Below are positions 57,215-64,000 of a stretch of DNA of 64,000 nucleotides, piece by piece. A model generated the notes under the pieces. That model was not told where the DNA came from, searched no databases, and saw only the letters and a list, made by a program, of their open reading frames with translations. The stretch is from contig CAWKDZ010000003.1 of the NCBI GenBank assembly GCA_963848525.1, forward strand, positions 506,500-570,499, read 5' to 3'. The position numbers were made by a program, and so were the translations under genes. Every line of letters starts with the position of its first letter. Within the stretch, counting starts at the first letter, position 1. This stretch comes from JACCTU01 sp963848525 (GTDB lineage: Bacteria > Actinomycetota > Thermoleophilia > Gaiellales > Gaiellaceae).

Positions 57215-57241
57215 CGCCCTCCCGATCTTGTCGGGAGGGCG
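57215..57241 (+). terminator. Terminator of the carboxylesterase remnant
   Basis: CGCCCTCCCGA (57215-57225), loop TCTTG, TCGGGAGGGCG (57231-57241): a perfect 11-bp stem 20 bases past the stop. It confirms that the 3' end of the old gene is intact. Confidence 0.75.
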
Positions 57242-57469
57242 TGACCCGACCAACGCAAGAGGACGCGTGTCGACGTCCCCGGCCGCGGCATCCCTCGTTC
57301 CAAGTGGGACTCGCGGCGAGTTGGGGACTCGATGATCCCGCCCGACCAGGTCCCGATCCTCGCCGACAGCACGCGCGCCGTCGACGCGCCGGCCGACCTG
57401 TCGTCGACGCGCTGACGTACTAAAGTAGCCTTCATCACAAGGAGGTCTTCCGAGCCAAGGGAGGGTTCG

Positions 57470-58150
57470 ATGGCAGCACAGACCACGCCAGCACAGACCA
57501 CCAGCCTCTTCCTGCTCGAGGATCTCGAGGACGCCAGCAGAACGAGCGAGCTCCCGCAAAGCGATCTCGATGGGCTTCAAAGCGTCGCAGACTGGATCAA
57601 GAGCTTCATCGTCCGACCTCACAAGAATCTCGGCCGAGCCGGGCCCGTCTGTCCCTTCGTGCCTGAGTCCTTGGACCGCAAGACGCTGTGGCTTGCTCCT
57701 GCGCACATCGCCGAGCGCGGCGTGTCCGAAGTTGTAGAGCTCATGAGCGGCTACAAGAAACTGTTTCTGGACACTCAGCCGATCGACGGCGACGACATCG
57801 CCTACAAGGTAGTCGTCGTTGTTTTCACCGACCTGCCGGCTGCTCGTGCGCAACGCGTCTTTGACGACGTCCTCCAGCAGCTTGCAGTCCCGTCGTATGC
57901 GGAGGATGGAATTCTGTTCGGGCCGTTCTACGAAGGCAATGAGGGGACTGCGCTCTACAACGCGAGTTTCCGACCATTCCAGTCGCCCGTTCCGTTTCTG
58001 TTCGTGAGGCATGGGGTGGTCAGCGACTGGAAGTTCTTCCTCGACGATGACGCATGGCTCAAACCCTGGGCGCAGCGGTATGGAAGGTCCGGCGCCGAGG
58101 CGCTTGCACAGGAACTACGCCGCTTGCCCTGGCGGGAGCAGCGCGAATAG
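57470..58150 (+). CDS. DUF6875 domain protein
   Basis: 226 residues, ATG after GGGAGGG. The core reads VADWIKSFIVRPHKNLGRAGPVCPFVPESLDRKTLWLA, with the G.VCPFVP block typical of DUF6875, followed by VVVVFTDLPAARAQRVFDDVLQQL and a C-terminal FLFVRHGVVSDWKFFLDD. Proteins of this type occur near biosynthetic genes in actinobacteria, but their activity is unknown. Base composition is slightly lower in GC than the neighbours and the gene sits right after decayed sequence, so it may be a recent arrival. TACT-AA-AGTA (57418-57427), just upstream, is a short palindrome that could be an operator. Confidence 0.8.
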   Translation: MAAQTTPAQTTSLFLLEDLEDASRTSELPQSDLDGLQSVADWIKSFIVRPHKNLGRAGPVCPFVPESLDRKTLWLAPAHIAERGVSEVVELMSGYKKLFLDTQPIDGDDIAYKVVVVVFTDLPAARAQRVFDDVLQQLAVPSYAEDGILFGPFYEGNEGTALYNASFRPFQSPVPFLFVRHGVVSDWKFFLDDDAWLKPWAQRYGRSGAEALAQELRRLPWREQRE

Positions 58151-58287
58151 AGCCTCCGTCCACTCTGGTGGTCCGCGGATCAGCGCCGGTCGGCCGTCGC
58201 AGCTCGTCGACCTCGCATGTGGAACGCGAAACGGCGCCTAGCGATCGTCACGTAGTTGCCGACATGCAGCGTTAGCGTGGGTGCGAC

Positions 58288-59298
58288 ATGAGATGGTTCG
58301 GCGCCAGGCGTCATCCGGGGGCGACGCCGTTGCCCTCCGAAGGCCGCCTGCCCGGTTTCGACGGCGCGACCGGCTGGCTCAACTCGCCGCCGCTCACCGC
58401 GGAGGACGTGGGCGGCAAAGTCGTGCTCGTCGACTTCTGGACGTACACCTGCATCAACTGGCTCCGAACGCTCGCCTACGTCCGCGCCTGGGCCGAGAAG
58501 TACCGCGACCGGGGATTGATCGTCGTCGGCGTCCACACGCCTGAGTTCCCGTTCGAGCGCGAGGTCGAGAACGTCCGCGAAGCCGCGAGCGCACTGCGTG
58601 TCGAGTACCCGATCGCGCTCGACAGCGACTACCGGGTTTGGCGGGCGTTCGGCAACCGGTACTGGCCCGCGGTCTACATCGCCGACGTGGAGGGCCGGAT
58701 CCGGCAGCATCACTTCGGCGAGGGCGCCTATGACGAGTGCGAATGGGCGATTCAGATGCTGCTGCGCGAGGCGGGCGCCGAGGACATCGGCGACGATCTC
58801 GTCGTCGTCGACCCCGCTGGCTTCGAGGCTCAGGCGGACTGGGACGCCGTAGGCTCGCCCGAGACATACCTCGGCTCCGAGCAAGCCCGGAGCTTCGCGT
58901 CGCCGGACGGTGCCGCCCTCGACAAGCCGCACAACTACTCCGCCCCCGACTCGCTCCGGCTCAACCAGTGGTCGCTCTCCGGCAACTGGACGATCGAGCG
59001 CGGGGCGAGTGTGCTGAACGGAACCGAGGGCGGAATCGCGTTCCGCTTTCACGCTCGCGACGCCCACCTCGTCCTGCGGGCGCGCGAGCCGGGGGCGCGG
59101 GTGCCGTTTCGCGTGCTCGTCGACGGAGAGCCGCCCGGCGACGCGCACGGGCTCGACGTCGACGAGCAAGGCCGCGGGACCGTGATCGAACCGCGGCTCT
59201 ACCAGCTCCTCCGCCAGCGCCATCGCATCGCCGACAGGACGCTCGAAATCGATTTTCAGGCCCCCGGCGTGGAGGCCTATGTGTTCACCTTCGGCTAG
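58288..59298 (+). CDS. Thioredoxin-fold protein, DipZ-like, with CxxW in place of CxxC
   Basis: 336 residues. Residues 15-170 form a redoxin/TlpA-like domain (KVVLVDFWTYTCINWLRTLAYVRAW, LIVVGVHTPEFPFEREVENV, ALDSDYRVWRAFGNRYWPAVYIADVEG). The family's redox pair is reduced to one Cys (TCINW). Residues 205-336 are a beta-sandwich (NQWSLSGNWTIERGASVLNG, VPFRVLVDGEPPG) as in the C-terminal part of DipZ proteins. No signal peptide or membrane helix is present, unlike full DipZ, so it is a soluble stand-alone version. Confidence 0.85.
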   Translation: MRWFGARRHPGATPLPSEGRLPGFDGATGWLNSPPLTAEDVGGKVVLVDFWTYTCINWLRTLAYVRAWAEKYRDRGLIVVGVHTPEFPFEREVENVREAASALRVEYPIALDSDYRVWRAFGNRYWPAVYIADVEGRIRQHHFGEGAYDECEWAIQMLLREAGAEDIGDDLVVVDPAGFEAQADWDAVGSPETYLGSEQARSFASPDGAALDKPHNYSAPDSLRLNQWSLSGNWTIERGASVLNGTEGGIAFRFHARDAHLVLRAREPGARVPFRVLVDGEPPGDAHGLDVDEQGRGTVIEPRLYQLLRQRHRIADRTLEIDFQAPGVEAYVFTFG

Positions 59299-59421
59299 CC
59301 AGAGCCAGACGTCATGCCGATCGAGGTTGTGCGCGAGGCTGACGGCCACGCCCGGGCAAACTGAGGGTCGGTTCGGGTGTCGGACGCATTCCAGTGCGAG
59401 CAAACAAGGAGGGCGGATCGG

Positions 59422-59814
59422 ATGGGCCACACCTACATCACGAGCGGCGACGGCGTTCCTCGGGGCGACTTTCCCTTCTCGGCGGCGGTTGTGGTCGACC
59501 GGTTCTGCTTCATCTCTGGCCAGCCCGCGCTCGACCCTGAGACCGGCGTTTACCGCCCCGGCACCGTCGAGGAGGAATTCGGGCAGGCCTTTGCCAACGT
59601 CCGGAACATCGCACGGGCGGCCGGCTTCAGCCTGGCCGAGTTCGTCTCGGTGCACGTGGCGCTCGCAGAGATCGAGGACTACGAGACCGTCAACCGTGCC
59701 TATCGTGAGGCCTTCGCAGAGGTGCCGAATCTTCCGGCGCGACTGACGTATCAGGCAGGCGCGCTGCCGTTCGGCTGCAAGGTCGAGGTTCAAGCAATCG
59801 CGGCACATTCCTGA
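59422..59814 (+). CDS. RidA-family (YjgF/YER057c) protein
   Basis: 130 residues from the ATG at 59422, with AAGGAGGGCGG upstream. FPFSAAVVVDRFCFISGQPALDPETGVY, QAFANVRNIARAAGFSLAEFVSVHVAL and the end of the active-site groove in PARLTYQAGALPFGCKVEVQAIA, with the conserved Arg of the imine/enamine deaminases. Forms trimers; the usual role is to hydrolyse reactive 2-aminoacrylate-type imines. Confidence 0.9.
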   Translation: MGHTYITSGDGVPRGDFPFSAAVVVDRFCFISGQPALDPETGVYRPGTVEEEFGQAFANVRNIARAAGFSLAEFVSVHVALAEIEDYETVNRAYREAFAEVPNLPARLTYQAGALPFGCKVEVQAIAAHS

Positions 59815-59985
59815 CAGAAGACGCTGGGAATTCAATCGTGCTCTTGACGGTCCCCTGGTCGCCTTCGCCGAGCCTTGGTCCGGCTCTGCAACGTCGAAGG
59901 GCCGGGCGGCTCGGAGTGGAACCGCTCGGCCCTGTCGCCGGGTATCTGCCGGTTCATGGTTCGGAGCCCGGCAGCTGGCTTCCCG

Positions 59986-60180
59986 TCACCACCAGAAGGG
60001 GAACGGGAAGACGATCGCGAGCACCAAAACGACCCAAGCCAACGCCCGCGACCACTTGGACTCGCCCATCAGGCCGAGGACGTCGTCGCGCCGGCGGGGC
60101 TCGGCGTCGTTCTTCGACCCAGGCCTCTTGGGAGGGGGCGGCTGGGTGGAACTACTCGTATTGTCGGTTCTCACAGACAT
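59986..60180 (-). CDS. Very small membrane protein
   Basis: 64 residues. The ATG at 60178-60180 has an ideal AAGGAGGCAGTCA ribosome site, which is the main reason to call it. A polar Pro-rich start (SSSTQPPPPKRPGSKND) is followed by one C-terminal helix (WVVLVLAIVFPFPFWW). No family recognised; the charge pattern suggests N-in, with the helix at the very end. Confidence 0.65.
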   Translation of the reverse strand: MSVRTDNTSSSTQPPPPKRPGSKNDAEPRRRDDVLGLMGESKWSRALAWVVLVLAIVFPFPFWW

Positions 60181-60385
60181 TGACTGCCTCCTTGCTTCGT
60201 TGACGACGGCGCCAGGGTCGCGGTCGGATCGCCCGATCGCGTCCGCCTGACACCCCGGGCCTTGCGTGCTCGAACCACCGCGTGCTCGCGTCAATCGTCG
60301 ATTGAGGTGTCGAGCGAGTGAGGGGGCGCCCCGGTGTTGCGCGGTCAGAGACGAGGCGTGCGGCGCGCTCGACCGGCTGCTGGGA

Positions 60386-60410
60386 GGGGAGCGCCGAGAC
60401 GACGCTCCCC
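60386..60410 (-). terminator. Terminator after the DUF4386-like membrane protein
   Basis: GGGGAGCG (60386-60393) and CGCTCCCC (60403-60410) around CCGAGACGA, 12 bases downstream of the stop at 60422 on the minus strand. Confidence 0.65.
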
Positions 60411-60421
60411 TCAACTGTTGC

Positions 60422-61111
60422 CTAGCGTGATGCTGAGATCGGGTTAGCGACGTCGTACTTGCGTTCCGCGACGTCAGCGGTTGCGATCTCCTCACGCCGC
60501 CTGAGCATCGCGATGGACGCGACGAGCACCCACCCGACCAGCGGAAGGATGTTCATGTACGCCACGTCGAAGACCAACGAGACCGCGACGACGATCCCGA
60601 GCCATGCGAGCCAGCGTGGGAGGACACCCGTTCGGAAGATGAGGATGGAAGTCGCTGCAAGCAGCAGAATTCCGGCGAAGCCACCCCCGAGCAGGAGAAG
60701 CAGCCCTCCGAGCGACGGCAGGACCGTCACCAGGTCAGGGTTGCTCACACGTGCGTCCGAGAACTCAACGGCGTACGCGACTGACGCGATCGCCGCTGCT
60801 GAGACACTCCAGACCGCGGTGAAGACGACCCCGGCACCGAACACAAGGTTCGAGAGCGTGCCCGGGTCTCCCTCGGCCCGGCGGAGAACGCTTCGCAGGC
60901 CCGTAACGAACCCCAGAAACGCGAGCCCGCCGAGCACCCACAGGTACGCGCCGATGATGTTGCGCGTGTGGTTTCCGCTGTCGGTGAGGTAGCTCGCGAT
61001 CTCCTGAGCGGACGCGTCGCCCTTCGGCACATCGAGCACGAAAGCCGCGCCTACGAGCATGAGCACCACAAAGACGATGCCGCTAAGCGCAGCCCAGCGA
61101 TGATTGAACAT
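60422..61111 (-). CDS. DUF4386-like multi-pass membrane protein
   Basis: 229 residues, six hydrophobic helices (ALSGIVFVVLMLVGAAFVLD, AYLWVLGGLAFLGFVTGL, LVFGAGVVFTAVWSVSAAAIAS, LGGLLLLLGGGFAGILLLAATS, WLAWLGIVVAVSLVFDVAY, ILPLVGWVLVASIAM). Same layout as the protein at 2334-2978. Function unknown. AGGAG lies 7 bases before the ATG, within the short divergent region shared with the LuxR-type gene. Confidence 0.8.
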   Translation of the reverse strand: MFNHRWAALSGIVFVVLMLVGAAFVLDVPKGDASAQEIASYLTDSGNHTRNIIGAYLWVLGGLAFLGFVTGLRSVLRRAEGDPGTLSNLVFGAGVVFTAVWSVSAAAIASVAYAVEFSDARVSNPDLVTVLPSLGGLLLLLGGGFAGILLLAATSILIFRTGVLPRWLAWLGIVVAVSLVFDVAYMNILPLVGWVLVASIAMLRRREEIATADVAERKYDVANPISASR

Positions 61112-61252
61112 GATGCACTCCTTTCTCCACGAGACCTGAGGGCCTCTGGATTGGTTGTCATCGCAGCGTCGCGCCGCAAGCGCTGCGATCGCTTCCGTCG
61201 GACTCCCCAGTCCTTGCCCTTGCCTTGACTCGGGGTCTATCGTCGGCCCCGG

Positions 61253-64000
61253 GTGATGAGCAAGCGATCGGCGACGGTGCTGCTCGGCAGGAACGAGGAG
61301 TGCCGCGCGCTCGACTTGCTGGTCGACGCGGCGCGGGCTGGGCGGAGCTCGTCGCTCGTGATTCGCGGCGAGGCCGGCGTCGGCAAGACGGCGCTGCTCG
61401 ACTACGTGGCCGAACGAGCCTCAGGTTGCAGGGTCGCGCGCGTGCGCGGGGTCGAGTCGGAGCGGGAGTTCGCGTTCGCCGGCCTGCTGCAGCTGTGCGG
61501 CGGGTCGACGCTGGAGCGCGCCGAGCGACTGGTGGCCCCGCAGCGTGACGCGCTGATGCGGGCTTTCGGTCTCATGGACGGGCCGGCGCCGGAGGGATTC
61601 CTGGTCGGCCTGGCCGCGCTCAGCCTGCTGTCGGATGTCGCAGAGGAGCAGCCGCTCGTCTGCCTGCTCGATGACGTCCAGTGGCTGGACTCGGAGTCGG
61701 TCTCGGTCCTTTCGTTCGTCGCGCGGCGACTCGACGCAGAGCCGATGGCGATGGTGTTCGCGGTTCGCGACTCGAGTGACGTGCAGGAGCTCGACGGCCT
61801 GCAGGAGCTCGTGCTCTCGGGTCTCGGCGACGCCGATGCACGCCTGCTCCTCGAGGCCGTGATGCCGGGAGGGCTCGACGAGCAGGTTCGCGACCGGATC
61901 GTGGCCGAGACGCGGGGCAACCCGCTCGCGCTGCTGGAGCTGCCGCGAGGGCTGACGCCGGCCGAGCTCGCCGGCGGCTTCGGGCTCCCCGACGGCCGGG
62001 AGCTGTCGAGCCGCGTCGAGCAGAGCTTCCTGCGCCGGGTGCAATCGCTTCCGCCGGAGACCCAACGGCTTTTGCTCGTCGCCGCGGCCGAGGCCGCCGG
62101 CGACGCGGCCGTGGTCGCGCAGGCCGCGGCGGAGCTGGGAATCGACAGCGCCGCCATGGTTCCGGCCGAGGACGCGGGGTTGATCGACTTCGGCCCGGGC
62201 GTTCGGTTCCGCCATCCCCTGGTGCGCTCGGCCGCGTACCGCGCGGCGACGCCGCACGAGCGGCGGCAGGCGCACGAGGCGCTCGCCTCGGCGACCGATC
62301 CGGAACGGGATCCGGACCGCGTCGCCTGGCATCGCGCCCACGCGGCTTCCGGCCCCGACGAGAGCGTCGCCGCCGAGCTCGAGCGCTCGGCCTCGCGGGC
62401 TGAGGCGCGCGGCGGCGTCGCCGCGGCCGCCGCGTTCCTCGAGCGCGCGGCCGAGCTCAGCCCGGACCCGGCGAACCGCGGCACGCGCGCGCTGGCGGCG
62501 GCGCGGCTGAAGCTCGACGCCGGAGCGGCCGAAGCAGCCGAGCGCCTGGTCGACGGTCGCGACGACCTCGTCGCTCGAGGAGCTCGACCGCGCACGCGCC
62601 GAGCGGCTGCGCGCTCGGATCGCCTACGCCCGGACGCGCGGCAGCGACACGCCGTCTCTGCTCAGCATCGCGGCGAAGCGGTTGGAACCCCTCGACCCGG
62701 AGCTGGCACGCGAGACGCACCTGGAAGCGCTCTGGACAGCCGTTCGCGGAGGTCGCTCCGCCCTGGACAGGGGAGTCGTCGAGGCTGCCGAGGCGGCGAC
62801 GCTTCCCGCCGGGCAGGAGCCGGCGCGCGCGATCGACCTGCTACTGGAAGCCGTCGTCGCGCGACTGACGCGAGGGTATGAGCCGGCACCGGTGGCGCGC
62901 GCCGTTGCGGCTCTTCGCGCAGAGGGATTCCGTCGCGAGAACCTCGTCTGGTGCTTGCTCGCCTGCGAGCTCGCGCTGGAGCTCTGGGAAGACGACGTCT
63001 CCGAAGCGATCGCGAGCGCTGTCGGTCGCGTCGCGCGCGAGAGCGGCGGCCTCAGGCTCCTTCCGTTCGCACTCAGCTACTCCGCCGCGCATCGGCTCCT
63101 CCGCGGCGAGTTCGGCGTCGCAGAGCAATTGTTGGAGGAAGCGGAGACGATCCGCGCGGCAATCCGCGGCCCGTACTTCGTCCCGTCCTCTGTCCTGCTC
63201 GCCGCCTGGCGCGGCGATCGGGAAACGACGAACGAAGCTGCGCGAGGCCGCGGTCGAAGCGGGGAGGGCGCGCGGCGAGGGATTCGCGATCGAGATCGCG
63301 GAGTGGGCGACGGCGGTGCTGCACAACGGCCTCGGCGAGTACGCGGACGCGGCAACCGCGGCGCAACGCGCGTACGACCTCGACGTGCTCGGGTTCGGCG
63401 GCTGTGTACTGCCCGAGCTGATCGAGGCGGCCGTGCGGAGCGGCGACCGGCCGGCGGCCGAGCTCGCCTTCGAGCGTCTGGTCGAGCGGTCGAGCACGAG
63501 CACGACCGAATGGGCCCGCGGCATCGAGGCCGCCGCGCGCGCGCTGTTGAGCGAAGGACCCGACGCCGAAGCTCACTACCTCGAGGCGGTCGAACAGCTG
63601 GGGCGATCGCGCCTCATCGTCCTCCACGCCCGAGCGCAGCTGACCTACGGCGAGTGGCTGCGCCGCGAGGGTCGCCGCGTCGATGCGCGCGCCCAGCTGA
63701 AGGCGGCTCACACCGCGTTCGAGGTGATGGGTGCGCGGGGGTTTGCCGAGCGGGCGCGCCACGAGCTGGCTGGCGACGGGCGAGACGGTCCGGAAGCGGA
63801 CCGACGACACGCGCGACCAGCTGACGCCCCAGGAGGCGCAGATCGCGCGCCTGGCCTCCGACCGGCTCACCAACCCCGAGATCGCGGCCCAGCTCTACCT
63901 CAGCCCGCGCACCGTCGAGTACCACCTGCACAAGGTGTTCCAGAAGCTCGGCATCAGCTCACGCAGGGAGCTCGCGAACGCGCTGTCCGCTTCAAGGTCA
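61253..64000 (+). CDS. Large LuxR-family regulator with an AAA ATPase domain (runs off the right edge, three frameshifts)
   Basis: A STAND/MalT-like regulator of about 910 residues. GTG (61253) or ATG (61256) start. N-terminal NTPase: LLGRNEECRALDLLV, Walker A VIRGEAGVGKTALLDYV, Walker B VCLLDDVQWLD, then a TPR-like helical array. The frame changes near 62545-62570 (into ELDRARAERLRARIAYARTRG), near 63225-63240 (into KLREAAVEAGRARGEGF) and near 63770 (into TDDTRDQLTPQEAQIARLAS), each time by +1. The C-terminal LuxR HTH (RLTNPEIAAQLYLSPRTVEYHLHKVFQKLGISSR) is complete; no stop is reached before 64000. These regulators bind ATP and an unknown inducer. Confidence 0.85.

Noticed and set aside
57330..57414. 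27-residue frame starting MIPPDQVPILADSTRAV
   Set aside because: Too short, no ribosome site, no recognisable relatives; possibly the tail of another lost gene but not supportable.
1..64000. CRISPR arrays, insertion sequences, integrases or toxin-antitoxin cassettes
   Set aside because: No regularly spaced repeats, transposase or recombinase motifs were found on either strand. The XRE/membrane protein pair lacks the features of a known toxin-antitoxin family.

Overview
The window is about 64 kb of very GC-rich DNA, densely packed with genes on both strands. The gene content fits an actinobacterium. A short Psp system with PspAB and HtpX, the DUF4383, DUF4349 and DUF6875 families, split LigD modules, a small SRP RNA beside dnaX, and the codon use all point to Actinomycetota, probably the class Thermoleophilia (Gaiella- or Solirubrobacter-like). 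The class is my inference; there is no rRNA in the window. I see no CRISPR array, insertion sequence, plasmid or phage module, only small decayed remnants of mobile or lost genes.

Layout. 1-5 kb: a truncated response regulator, a long structured leader, a WbaP-type sugar-phosphate transferase, then a cupin, a VOC protein and a gene remnant bounded by a short repeat. 5-9.9 kb: recR, a secreted protein, ybaB/ebfC, a frameshifted dnaX, the SRP RNA, a CBS protein and tRNA-Val; recR-ebfC-dnaX is the conserved replication/recombination neighbourhood. 10-24.6 kb: an S9 peptidase, a hydrolase-cyclase fusion, cell-wall enzymes (NlpC/P60, LysM transglycosylase), an RTX-like secreted protein, an M29 aminopeptidase, a sigma factor with its DUF4349 partner, and three tRNA-Ser genes. 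24.7-31.5 kb: a polar amino-acid ABC operon with a lone GroES, LigD polymerase and ligase modules flanking an XRE regulator/membrane protein pair, and a bpsA-speD-like polyamine pair. 31.7-45 kb: a ferritin-like protein, fabF, a TolB-like beta-propeller, phosphatases, serS with a fourth tRNA-Ser, and two paralogous membrane proteins around a HAD phosphatase and a lipoprotein cytochrome c. 46.5-49.2 kb: htpX, pspAB, an SRPBCC protein and pspA (envelope stress). 51.4-55.9 kb: four translationally coupled genes that look like a synthase-dependent amino-sugar polymer locus. 56-57.4 kb: tRNA-Ala followed by decayed remnants. 57.5-64 kb: DUF6875, a thioredoxin-fold protein, RidA, membrane proteins and a large LuxR-type ATPase regulator running off the right edge.

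Three caveats shape the annotation. Several clearly conserved genes (dnaX, fabF, a metallophosphatase, a DUF2334 deacetylase, the LuxR regulator) are broken by frameshifts, nearly all in the +1 direction. This looks more like insertion-type sequence errors than biology. Many start codons are GTG, TTG or possibly CTG, so N-termini are uncertain. The most interesting signals are the bpsA/SpeD-like pair, in which the catalytic Cys of SpeD is Tyr; the coupled polymer locus; the operator/leaderless promoter of the XRE gene; the structured leader ahead of the sugar transferase; and a full set of serine tRNAs near serS.
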